Below, in pieces: positions 21,961 through 32,540 of a stretch of DNA of 64,000 bases (the first letter of the stretch is position 1; every line of letters starts with the position of its first letter). This DNA is from Galeruca laticollis. Its lineage: Eukaryota; Arthropoda; Insecta; Coleoptera; Chrysomelidae. The stretch lies in NCBI GenBank assembly GCA_963921935.1, contig OY998175.1:161074809-161138808 (forward strand), given 5' to 3'. Below the pieces are notes generated by a model that had not been told where the DNA came from, made no database searches, and worked only from the letters and a program-made list of their open reading frames with translations. The translations under genes and the position numbers were made by a program.

Positions 21961-23366
21961 ATATATCTGAACCGAAATAGAGAAGTATATATTTAATACA
22001 AGCTCTGTCTTTCTCGTTTTTTTTAATAAATAAAAATTTGATAATATTCTGATAATTTATCTCCATGGAATGAAGATAATTGATAATATTTTTAATTTAT
22101 ATTACTTGTTGAAAATATGATGAACCCACTTTTCAAAAATGAGTGACATAATTGCAATATCTTCGTAAATAAAATAACCAAATTAAAATATCACAGAGAC
22201 CTTTATTTGACACAAACATACAATATCATTTTTATAAACATGTAGACATAACATTTTTAGGTAAAAGACATTTTCAACTAGAGAAAGACAAAAGCAAATT
22301 AAGTATAATTTTTAAACATAGTACAATTACAATTCTGTTTAGTCATATCAAACACTGTTGAAATAATTTATTACCTTATACAAAACAGATGAGGTATTGT
22401 TTTGTAGATTTCCAATTATTGTATATTTTGGGTATACAATACCCAAATTTAAAATAAATAATGTGTGACCCTTTTCCCATATAGCACCGGATATCCATGT
22501 GATGTTCCGACAGTCTTCGATTTGGGAGATATATATCAAAATATTATATGGTTATTCTGGGGATATCTAGAATATCTAAATAGAACATTCGTTGTAAGGC
22601 CAATTGGAATATCCTCAGATTATTGATTTGGGTTCAAATCCCAATTAGGATATATTATAAATTACTTTATGGAAAACCGCCATGTCAATATTGTTTAGAC
22701 ACCAGTCTTATTAAGACAAATCACTTATCATTTATGGAACATCTCAATACTCAATCGACTCACCATCCCATATGCACACGCCCCTTTCGCAGTTTAGTAA
22801 ACAGCGGTAATTTTGAGATTCTAGTTCAACCAACAACCAAAAGATGTCATGTTTGAAATAGTCCGAAGTGGATATAAAGAAGTTACTGTAAGTTAAACAG
22901 AAAACTATTGAATTTTTATTGCTGAGAAATTATCAAATCTCATGTTATTAATTGTTTTATACATGGCGCCATCTGTAAATCGTCGATACAACTGAAATTT
23001 TGTCAACAATATTTTATCAAAGAAAAACAAATCACTGCACTTCTCATTTATTTTTATAAAATGAGGAAATCAAATCACATTGGTCCTGTATTTATTCTCT
23101 TGTTGATCTCACCGAATATGTATACGCTCTTTCTGTTCCATGGACATGCATCAGTAGTTGCAGTTGACAGTAAAGATCAGTGAAAAATGGCAGTTCGACC
23201 ATCATATATATGATAGGTTATTGGTGAAAATAGTAATAGGATGATACATTAATTTTGATCGTTAATTAAATAGTCAATTTTTTGCCAGTGTGTGAAGTTG
23301 TTTAAATATGTTTCTACGGTGTATTCTATGCTACGGGTGGAACTAATACAGAACAAATAGGACTTC
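21961..23366. other. AT-rich intergenic stretch, no gene seen
   Basis: Only short spurious frames occur. At 22500..22620 there are GATATC and AGATATC words like those at 29930..30060, suggesting a shared old repeat. No exon with support was found. Confidence 0.4.
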
Positions 23367-24099
23367 ATGCATCAAAACAGGTACGTTTTATAATTGTATT
23401 TTTTCAATACCTGTTTATTTATCAATGCATTTTTTAGAAAACTACCGATTTGCTACCAAAACTTACAAATAAATGATGGGGCAAAGTTTGAAGAAGTTGA
23501 GTCAGCTTTGATGAACAAAGTATCCTTTGAATATTTTGTAGGTTGAACATACATATTATATTATATCCAAATTGGAGTATTTATGTGTTACTTTTTATAT
23601 TATAGTGCATGAAAATATTCAAATAATTGTTGGTAGTCTGATAATTTAAAGCTAAATTAGTTCTGACATTTGGTAAATAAAAGTTACTGTTGGACAATGG
23701 TGGGGATCCTTGGGAAGGTGGGAGGCATTTGTGAATAAAATCAAGCGCAAACTTTTAGGCACGCCGCTGTCGTAGTAACCGAAAAGCAGTTGATTTGTTA
23801 CTTCTAACTAACGTCATAGTGCAGTTGCATCAGTATTGTAGACACGACAAAATCGAGTTTAATGTTTATATCCTTGAAAACAAACAATTTTATGAGCGAT
23901 TATTGTTCTTCTACTGTTCTAAAATCAATGTAAGTATGCTTTCTTTTTATTAATTCGTATTAATTCATGGTTAAAATTATTTGTTTAGTGTAGTATTTTG
24001 CAATTGAATTTTAATGGCGCCGGGCGGAACGCATGAACACCAACGGTGCGGGAACATTGGGCATGCCCATCTCTCCCTACCTTACGGTTTTTTTATTTT

Positions 24100-25763
24100 T
24101 AGGAGAATATGCCGTTTTGCTACAAGAAAAAACAAACCGCATTGAAATACCACGTGACATAATCGAAAGAGCTATCGACGAAGCCCGTGCGGGAGCAAAA
24201 ATTCAACCAACTGCGGAGAAGTATGAGATATCTTGATCTTCTCTTCAACGATACTTAAAGTTAGAGCGATATTTGAAAACCACAGAAAACAAATATATAA
24301 CGAGACAGATATTCACTACTGATGAATAAAAAGCACTCAGTGAATATTTAATTAGATGTTCCCAATTACATTACAGCTTGACTAAACTAAATTGTAGAAA
24401 GTTTGCATACGAATGTACAGTTGCTAATGGAAAAGTTATTCCAGAAAATTAGAAGCTACGTAAATATGCATCAAAAGACTGGATCAGAGGGTTTATGATT
24501 CGAAAGAAAACTTTGTCTTTGCGCACTCCTGAGGCGACTAGTTTATCACGAGCCACCAGTTTCAATCGGAAAAATGTAACGGAATTTTTTGACAATTACA
24601 GAAGCGTTTTGGATCGCTATAAATTTGGATCAGAAGCAATTTACAATACAGACGAAACTGGATTAACAACCGTGCAGTCTACGCAGAAAGTTTTAGCAGT
24701 GAAGGGTTGCAAACAAGTAGGACAAATGACTTCTGCCGAAAGGGGCACTTTGATTACCCTTTGTTGCACGATTAATGCTATCAGAAATTCTATACCGCCG
24801 TTTTACATATTCCCTCGAGTGAATTTTAGACCGTATATGCGAGTGGTGCCCCGATTGGATCCGATGGTGCAGGTTACACGACTGGGTGGATGGCACAAAA
24901 TTTCGTTTTATACCTGAAACATTTCATTAAGTATGTTAAGCCTTCACCTGTAGCCCTTCTACTCGATAATCATGAAAGCCACATATCAATAGAAGCTTTA
25001 GACATGTGCAGACAAGCAAACGGCATAGTGATGATAACCTTCCGGCACACTGTAGCCACAAGCTACATCCTTTAAATTTAACAGTATTTGGATCGCTCAA
25101 GAGATATTACAACGTTGCGTTAACAGATTGGCTCTCTGTGAGTCCATAAAAAACTTGCACTATTTATGAAATAGCGAAATTATCAGCACCTGCCATACCT
25201 CAGGATTCTACTCCCAAAAATATTCAACACGGATTCGAGAAAAGTGGTATTGGTCCTTCAACTCTGAAGTTCTTACAGACGCGGGTTTTATAAGTTCCTA
25301 TGTCACAGACAGACCTATGTTGATAGAAAAAGAGAAAGACGTCGCGAATTCAATCCAAGAACAACCAGCGACTAGTCCTACTGATTCGTATTTTCACGTA
25401 ACCGGTAGTGAAGTAAATAAGCCGTCTACTTCTGCATCTGCCTTATTACAGCCAGCTCAGGAACGGCAAAACGAATACACCAACAAATGAACCCTTTTTG
25501 ACTCCCGAAACTGTGAGATGAAGAAAACCTGTGCACGTTATGTAGGAAAAATCGAGGAAATAGAATACAACTATTTTACAATAAATTTCATGAGACTCAC
25601 AAAATTAAAAAACACTTTCTGCTACCCTGATATAAAATATGTATCATCAGTTATCGGAAATTACATAATCACAAAGTTACCCGCCCCCACTATTTTGACA
25701 AGAAGAGGAAGCCATAAGTATCTATTTGATAAACCACTATGGGTTATTGAAAATTTGAAATAG
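24100..25763 (+). pseudogene. Pogo-like transposase, degraded
   Basis: Frames between many stops read in order an N-terminal HTH (IERAIDEARAGAKIQPTAEK), the CENPB-like linker (WIRGFMIRKKTLSLRTPEAT) and the DDE region: YNTDETGLTTVQ near 24650, SAERGTLITLCC, PPFYIFPRVNF, LLLDNHESHIS near 24960, and HPLNLTVFGSLK near 25070. The family usually has P-L-D in the last motif, so the third catalytic Asp is Asn here. The open frame 25518..25763 (CARYVGKIEE .. NFMR .. FCYPDIK) is the C-terminal domain of such transposases. Stops after S at 24235 and after T at 24915 show it is dead. Confidence 0.8.
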
Positions 25764-25994
25764 GCAGCTCTCTCACGAAAATATCAAAGTTGGTTTTCTT
25801 ATATATGTGTGCCAAATAGTATTAATAAAAATAGTTTGTAAAATGATTTATTAATGTTGGTTATTTCATGCCCAAGGCTCCCGACTACAGTGCCCACAGA
25901 TCCCTCTGGTAGGGATGCTTGGGCACTATTGCAGGTTTTAAAAAAGTAAAATTTTACCAAAAAATCGAAACAATAGAATTTATAACATAATGCC

Positions 25995-26223
25995 TGTATT
26001 GTTTAGAAGTTCAAATTATTTGTATTTCACGTAACGTAACTTTATTTACAATGACTTATATATTGAGAATTTTCAAAAATGACATAAAAATAACAAACGT
26101 AATAAAAAAAGAAATATATGTGTGACTTGAAATAAATCTTGAATGTCGGTCTCTTAATTCTACTCGTCGACTGTCCTTGTACATCCCCTGCCGCTTCCTC
26201 GTGACATTACACAGTACCGAACA
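25995..26223 (-). repeat. LTR of the BEL derivative (3' LTR in element sense)
   Basis: Direct copy of 28173..28401, same length, with a few substitutions (for example GTTTAGAAG against GTTTAGGAG, and CTCGTCG against CTCATCG). Confidence 0.92.
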
Positions 26224-26252
26224 TATCGCCCCCCTTGAAAGCCTCCAGGCTT

Positions 26253-26705
26253 TTAAAAGACTTGAGTAGGTAGGATAGCAACCTTAGTCACAGGACGTTT
26301 GAATGTTCCTGTAACGGTTTTGATAGATACAGTGCGGATGATGCCATCGTGCCCAGGATGTATCTGAGTTACTCTGCCTGTTCTCCATTTCAAAGGCGGA
26401 AGGCCATCTTCCTTGATGATAACCAGTACGTCTGGCTTCAATAATTGTGCATGGTGCTGTTTCCATTTTGTGCGGGTCTGTAGTTCTGTGATATACTCTT
26501 TGTTCCAACGTGACCAAAAGTGTTGTATCATTTGATGCCTATGCTGGAATTTGGATAGTCGATTTTTTGCTACTCCCAGTAAATTTGCCTGCGGGATCGT
26601 AGTAAGTGGTTCTCCGATTAATAAGTGCGCTGGAGTGAGAGAGTTTGGATCATTTGGATTGTCAGACAGAGGACATAGGGGTCTGGAATTCAAACAAGCC
26701 TCCAT
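26253..26705 (-). pseudogene. BEL integrase C-terminal fragment
   Basis: Minus-strand frame of 150 residues: LNSRPLCPLS, then TPAHLLIGEPL, RHQMIQHFWSRWNKEYI, KPDVLVIIKEDGLPPLKWR and a closing domain with GRVTQIHPGHDGIIR. This is the end of BEL/Pao integrase with its DUF5641-like C-terminal domain, which binds DNA or chromatin. It directly follows the gag end at about 26751 after a stop, so the rest of pol was lost by an internal deletion. Confidence 0.88.
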
Positions 26706-26750
26706 TTGATGAAGAACTGTGACAGTGTTCCGTGGGCATTTTTAAAACCT

Positions 26751-27500
26751 TCAAAGCACCAATGTGTTCTGAGTGCCATCAAGTAGCTCTCTGAGACCTT
26801 TGCAAGATTCACGCGACAAAGAAGGCAAATTAAAAATGTCACTAACATGATTGTTAACTAGAATTTGTTTGTTTTCAAATCTCTCATTCAGAAGTTTCCA
26901 TGCGACGTCGTAATTCGCGTCGGATATTTCTAAGGATGATATTGTCTCAGCAGCTATGTCCTTTAGAGAAAGGCGCAAGTAGTGAAATTTTTTAATAGCC
27001 GTGAGTTGTTTATTTTCGTTTATTAATGAACCAAATGTATCCCTAAAAAATAGCCATTGATCGTATGATCCGTCAAATGTGGGTAAATTAATCGCAGGTA
27101 ATTTAATGTTGTCTAACATATCCTCATTTGAATGATTAGAAAGTGTACTGACCGTATTATTACACACATTTGGCGTTGATTTAGGCATTTTATCTAATAA
27201 GAATTTACGAGCCTCAGAAGTGATTGAATAAAACTTATTTTCAAAGCTTTCCCTTTCTAAGGCGTGCTCAGCAGGATTTGTTTCCGAAATTAAGTCTGAT
27301 ACTTCAATAATTGACTGAGCACTGTCAAAATCATCTAAATATGTATTAATTCTTTGTAGGCTCATTTCTAATTCCAATAAATATGTGTCTGATAATGATT
27401 TGCTCACTTTAAGGGCCTTAAAGTAATGATCAAAACGTGTAAGTGCAGCCTTTAGGGCCGTTCGTTTGTTTTTAGCTATATCTGCCATGTCGAACAACAA
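26751..27500 (-). CDS. BEL/Pao Gag (DUF1759), C-terminally truncated
   Basis: An open frame starting at 27500 or, more likely, at the ATG of MADIAKNKRTALKAAL at about 27488. It has a coiled-coil N-terminal part, IKLPAINLPTFDGSYDQWLF (the L-P-x-F-x-G-x-x-x-x-W/Y-x-x-F segment of DUF1759) and an ISDANYDVAWKLLNERF block, ending in RELLDG before the deletion junction. The zinc knuckles and protease that normally follow are missing. About 240 residues remain open, so a truncated Gag could still be made. Confidence 0.85.
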   Translation of the reverse strand: MLFDMADIAKNKRTALKAALTRFDHYFKALKVSKSLSDTYLLELEMSLQRINTYLDDFDSAQSIIEVSDLISETNPAEHALERESFENKFYSITSEARKFLLDKMPKSTPNVCNNTVSTLSNHSNEDMLDNIKLPAINLPTFDGSYDQWLFFRDTFGSLINENKQLTAIKKFHYLRLSLKDIAAETISSLEISDANYDVAWKLLNERFENKQILVNNHVSDIFNLPSLSRESCKGLRELLDGTQNTLVL

Positions 27501-28172
27501 AACAAATCAAATGTACGATAAGAATCGATAGAGTGTGAACAATGTTAAAAGTGCATGTAATATTAGTATTCGCGTGTGAAACTATCTTAATATATGATAA
27601 AGCACATCTAAATTATTCAGAAAAAGTGTAATACCTACTTGCCTTAGCAAAACGTAGTGACCAGAATGTGAAACTAATATGAAATGTAATAAAAAACAGT
27701 ACAGTTTTGCAATAGAGAAATGTAATACTCGTGTGCGCAAAACAGTGAAATCAATATAAATTTTAATGTAAACCAATAAATCAAATTTAAACCCTTCAAT
27801 AATAGATTTAATTAGGCTTGTTTGTACAGAACGTAAATATTTGAGTGTAAAGTTAGTAAAGTACCACGAAATAAAACGTTTGGGTTAATTAAAATACCGT
27901 ATTGTGAATTAATAAACCAAAATATGTCAAATAAATGCTTGTAAATACGACGAAAGGTTGTAATAAGGAACGCACTGACCTGGTTGTAGAAAATAGATCT
28001 GGTGTTTGGCAGTTGCCGTAGTGGAGTATGTCCAAGTGTTTCAGTCCTGAATTGCAGCGGCAAAGCTCAAAGTAGCGGCAGTAACGTTCGTTGCCGGTCA
28101 CGTTGGAAATCTTGTATTTTCGTTAGTTTGTTAACTTGTGAAGTGGATGTATCCGTCGAAGAAGGACCAGTA

Positions 28173-28401
28173 TGTATTGTTTAGGAGTTCAAATTATTTG
28201 TATTTCACGTAACGTAACTTTATTTACAATGACTTATATATTGACAATTTTCAAAAATGACATAAAAATAACAAACGTAATAAAAAAAGAAATATATGTG
28301 TGACTTGAAATAAATATTGAATGTCTGTCTCTTAATTCTACTCATCGACTGTCCTTGTACATCCCCTGCCGCTTCCTCGTGACATTACACAGTACCGAAC
28401 A
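28173..28401 (-). repeat. LTR of the BEL derivative (5' LTR in element sense)
   Basis: Second direct copy of the 229-bp LTR. The 27501..28172 stretch between it and gag is the leader, with only spurious frames. Confidence 0.92.
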
Positions 28402-29397
28402 ATGCCTAAAGTTTAACTGGTAGTAAAAACAAATTAGGGCTAGATTGGGCTGAATTTACTGTACAGGCAATATACTAAAAAGTGCCCAAGGATCCCCACC
28501 ATTCACACAAATGAAAGTGGTCTTACATTATTGTTCCTTTGTTATAACTTTGTTTATAAACTGTAATTGCTCAATTTTTAAAACTTATGAGATTAACTTC
28601 CAAATTAATACAATTTTAGGTTGTACTTATGGCAAGATTGGAAGGTACTAATTTGCAACAATATATTAAAAGATTCTTGCAAAAAGTCCTGACAGCATAT
28701 AATGTAGGGCTACAGTATGCATGGACATAAAGGGAAAAATGCCCTGGAAAAACAAACCTCTTTGAAGCAGTAGTAGGTAAAATGATGTTATTTTATTTTG
28801 GAATGTCCATATGAATTAATTTAACATAGCATGTACAAGAAACAAATAACTTCTCCTATTCACTATTTTCTTTGGAATATTTTGCGTTTCACTTGTTTCC
28901 TACAAGACTTATTTTTGGAATTACATGTTTGCTTAATTTCATGTTTTAAGTTTCAGTTTTTGGGATTATATTTTGAGTGTTATACAATACATATATACAC
29001 AAAAATCACAGTAGAATAGTAATGCTTATTAACAAAAAATATCATAATTATTATTGTTTCAGATGCCATCCAAATATTGGACAAGAACATAACAAACAAA
29101 GAAGTTGAATTAAAAACAGGAATTTTCTTAGCCAAATGTAAGGAACGGCAGAAATCGGTTTCAAAAAATGCCGTTGAGCATGGAGGGAGTCTGTGAATTT
29201 TGTATTCTCGTGTTTGACAATTGTCTTAGTTTCGGAGTTTCAGTTATGTTATGACGGACATCTTATATTTATATAAAAATAAATTAAATTGGACTTTCCT
29301 GTGCTTTCACTTTTTCAATTAAGAATATTTGTTCCTAAATATACAATTCGATATTTCGAGATTCCTTAGATATTTGTAAAATATATACCGGGGGACA

Positions 29398-29906
29398 CAG
29401 AATCATGGTACACTCCCTTTTCTCCTTTGTTTCAGAGAGTATTTATTGAAATTTATGACATCATGTAGCTTACTAAACGACACTTATGTACATATCAATT
29501 ATTATTTTTCTGGTTCCATCAGGAGAAACTTCCGATTTTCAAATGGAACACTCTGTATATTATTACATGATCCTAAGGAATCCAAGGATACCAGATTTGA
29601 TGGTGATATCTCCAAAGACCACAGAGATGTACCGCCAATTATTTTTTCCATAATCTCGATAAGTGTGAGAGAGAAACTGTCTCTGGTGGGTAATTCCATT
29701 CTCTATCACACTAATTATAAGCTTACGGATAAAATAATTGGCGATATCGAACGAAAATTGGTATCACTCCCGGTGGAACCGGAAGTAAAAAAAATAATCA
29801 TTGATATGTACAATTAAGTATACAAGTACATAGTATATAATACAATTAAGTATACAGGATCTTTCAAATTTCAATCAATTATCTTTGAAACTAAAGTGTC
29901 ACCCGG
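29398..29906. mobile_element. Short TIR element with a 123-residue frame
   Basis: The ends are inverted, CCGGGGGACAC at 29398 and CCGGGTGACAC read from 29906. A second matching block (TATTTATTGAAATTTATGA against AATTGATTGAAATTTGAAA) lies further in. TA flanks both sides (29396..29397, 29907..29908). The frame 29446..29817 inside does not resemble any family I know and has no obvious domain. I treat it as chance coding capacity in a non-autonomous element. The stretch 29909..30470 next to it is AT-rich with many GAATATTC-like words and no gene. Confidence 0.5.
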
Positions 29907-30579
29907 TATCATCCATATTGGGATATTCTACAAATATTTGAAAGTTTGAAACATATAATTTTCCACGGATATCCTTATAATATTCCTAATATTGCTTGGA
30001 TATTTGTAGAATATGCCTATTGGTATGTTCTATGAATATTCTGGATTAACTTGCTATATACATTCAAAATATTGAATATTCCTTGTAAATATTTATTCAT
30101 AGACTATGCAAAAAAATTCTCATTTCATGGTCCATAGAATATTCGAGAAATGATATACATATTTAAAGTGTGTCCAGACAATATTACAATATCAGAAAAC
30201 GAATATTTTTAGTACGTCCATTGCATATCTAACGCTATCTGGGTTGATAGTTGTAAGTTAGTATTTAGATATTTCTGAGTTTTCACAAAGAAATGGATTG
30301 TACTCTTTTAACATCTGAACACAACTTATAGTATTATCCTAAACATGATATCAGTTAGTATAAGTAATTTCATTTTGTTAAGTCTTATTCTAGAGAGAAC
30401 ATCATGGTAAATATCTATATGATCCAACTTACAAAGTGTTCAACAACTTAAATAAAACGATGAAATAAAACAATTTAAATTGTTTAAAACTTCATTATAT
30501 TTGAACAAATGTTCAATTTAAACTAGGGACGCGTGGACGACAATTTAGCTAGCTTCACCGGTACAAATAGACAATTAGA

Positions 30580-31093
30580 CAGCTTCATTGCTTACATTAA
30601 CTCAATTCACAATAATATCAAATAATAAACATGATTTTTCTATATTTCATAAACCATCACATACAAACATTACAATTCATAATAGTTCGGTCCGCCCATT
30701 CAATGATAAACTAGCAGCTTTCAATAGTATGATACACAGACTTTAACAATCCTATTAAATAGTAATAATTATAACAAAGAATTAAATATCATAAAACAAA
30801 TAGCAGTTAATGATAATTACAATCCTAATTTAATAGACAATATCATAAATAAAAAGATAATAAAACAGATTTTAGAACAAGTATTCCCTTGTGATAAACA
30901 TAAGCAATTTAAAAGCTTAACATACTTTGGAACACCATCCTTAAAAATTAAATCATTTTTAGAAACTAGACATGAATATTTGCTTTAAAACTGATTACAA
31001 TTTATCCAAATTCATTAAAAATAACAAATCCAAATCTTCAAAATTAAACAATTCAGGAGTTTAAAAATTAAAATGTGGTAATGACAACTGTGA
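30580..31093 (+). pseudogene. Penelope reverse transcriptase, C-terminal part
   Basis: Translated with a few frame changes this reads NFSIFHKPSHTNITIHNSS, then HPFNDKLAAFNSMIHRL, NDNYNPNLIDNIINKKI, and LKCGNDNC, the linker between the RT and the GIY-YIG domain in Penelope proteins. H-P-x-x-x-K-x-A-x-x-x-x-x-x-x-R is the typical thumb-like segment after the RT core. Stops (for example in ..GV*KLKCG) show decay. The RT palm with its catalytic Asp residues is absent. Confidence 0.65.
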
Positions 31094-31317
31094 AAATACA
31101 TTTGTACTTTTTAACTTTTATTTATGGGTAAGTGGAGAACACGTGGTCGAGAGAAAATATTTGTGTAGAAAAGAATATTTTGGTGATCTTAGATCATTAG
31201 CCCAAGAATAAACAGTTATTTCGTGGTTTGCTAAATAAAACAGTTATTGTAGTTAATATTTTAGTTGCAGTTAATAAAGCATAGTAGTGGTACTAACCTC
31301 AAATTTGAGTAGGGTAC

Positions 31318-32540
31318 ATGGACAAGAGCAATCCGCCGCACGACCCGGGCGGGGGAGAATTGTTACAAAACTCGGAAACTGATAATGTGGATAAAATTAA
31401 GGGGAAATATACTCAAGAAATGAAAAAAAAACTCAATTTATGAAAATTTGTTGTACTCAGTGTATGATTCGGGTCCGTTTAATGTAATGGTAGAGCATGG
31501 TCAGCAAAATGTAGGTAACCTCCATCCGGTGGAGTTTGGTAAAATTTTACATAATTCGGGTATAAAAGGAGTCAAAAATATTGTCAAAAAAGGTAGAAAT
31601 AGAGTATGTGTAACTTTTCGCCTACCAATGGACGCAAATAATTTTAAGAAAAATGAGGAATTGTCAAAAAAGGGATATCATAAATTTATACCGGCAATGT
31701 TGCTTACTTGCAAAGGAGTTGTGAAGGGAGTTGGAAGTAGTCTTTCAGAAGAAGAAGTTTTGGAGAGAGCTAATGATGAATCTAGAGGGATGTGTAAAGT
31801 TTTAGAAGTACGTAGGTTGAATAGAAGGGTCCAAAATAAGGTTACCCATGAGGTGACTTATGTTCCAACTGGTTCATATATTTTTACATTTGTTGGCAAA
31901 AGTTTCCCTAGGTATGTCAGTATATATAACAATAGATTGGAGGTAGGTACTTATATCAGACCTATTATCTTATGCTTTAAATGCTTCAGATTCAACCATA
32001 CTGCGAAGCAATGCAATAGTAAAGAGAGATGTGAATTATGCGGAAAAGAGGATCATGATAAAAATAAATGTACAGAGTATAAGAGTAAAAGATGTCTGTA
32101 TTGTAGGGAGAGTCATTTAATTACTGAACAGCTTAAAAATGTAGACAGTTGTGAGGAGCTCGCTAGACAAAAAAAAATCAATGAAATCATGAGCTACCAG
32201 AATGTAGCCTATTATGATGCAGCGAAACAAGTACCTAGGAAGAATGAAAGTTCTTTCGTAGAAACCATTCCAGAAAGAAGTAGTAGACATTTTCCTAATT
32301 TACCAGATAAAACTCCTGAAAATGAGCTCATTTCAATTAGTCAGAGAAGTGCAACAATACAAAGTAATAATAGAACCCCGAATAGATCTTATAATGAGGT
32401 TACTAAAAACAAAAGAAGATGTCCTAATAGCCCGGGATATGATAAAGATGCACAACAGGGATGTTACATGGGTAGTCCGTTGTACCCAACTACCTCAATT
32501 ATAGGTAAGCCTACATATAATAAAGATTTACAAAAGAGTT
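31318..32540 (+). pseudogene. Non-LTR element B ORF1 (Gag-like), 5' part
   Basis: The ATG at 31318 opens MDKSNPPHDPGGGELL. A run of A at about 31424..31432 shifts the frame by one base, after which the open frame from 31448 continues. It has GPFNVMVEHG, an RRM-like middle (NRVCVTFRLPMDANNF) and three Cys-rich knuckles near residues 175..235 (CFKCFRFNHTAKQC, CELCGKEDHDKNKC, CLYCRESHL). It is an RNA-binding Gag-like protein. The Gypsy element interrupts it after AAAGAGTT at 32540. Confidence 0.82.

Larger units (their letters stand above)
25995..28401 (-). mobile_element. BEL/Pao deletion derivative with intact LTRs
   Basis: Two direct 229-bp LTRs (25995..26223 and 28173..28401) start TGTATTG and end CGAACA on the + strand. 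They are flanked by a 5-bp duplication ATGCC (25990..25994 and 28402..28406). On the minus strand a primer-binding site TGGTCCTTCTTCGACGG lies just inside the right LTR and a purine tract AAGGGGGGCGATA just before the left LTR. Only gag and the C-terminal end of integrase remain between them. Protease, RT, RNase H and most of integrase are missing. Confidence 0.92.
23695..28509 (+). mobile_element. Pogo-like DNA transposon with nested BEL element
   Basis: Inverted ends TGGTGGGGATCCTTGGG at 23698..23714 and, on the other strand, at 28487..28503 bound a decayed pogo-type transposase and a BEL insertion. Related TGCCCAAGG words recur internally near 25870 and 25918. A clear TA duplication was not seen at the ends, so exact boundaries are uncertain by a few bases. 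It lies in an intron of the DUF4806 gene. Without the BEL insertion it is about 2.4 kb. Confidence 0.75.
23367..29196 (+). pseudogene. DUF4806-domain gene with an in-frame stop
   Basis: Exons can be joined with matching phases: a possible start exon ending 23380 (ATG 23367), 23438..23537, 28620..28776 and 29063..29196 (stop 29194..29196). They read KLPICYQNLQINDG, FEEVESALMNK, then VVLMARLEGTNLQQYIKRFL, VLTAYNVGLQYAWT, and finally DAIQILDKNITNKEVE and CKERQKSV. This pattern (F-x-x-V-E-x-x-L-N, GG/GTN-Q-x-x-x-R-x-L, W, then E-V-E .. A/C-x-E-R-Q) is that of the DUF4806 domain, common in insect multicopy genes of unknown role. TAA at 28728..28730 follows the Trp and breaks the frame. The 5.1-kb intron is mostly a pogo-like insertion. 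Confidence 0.65.

Noticed and set aside
23331..23380. Open segment YATGGTNTEQIGLHASKQ as an exon of a known gene
   Set aside because: It precedes a good donor, but its phase does not fit the next DUF4806 exon and I do not recognise it. The alternative frame with ATG at 23367 fits better.
29446..29817. 123-residue frame as a host gene
   Set aside because: It sits between inverted ends with TA flanks, has no recognisable domain and no splice context.
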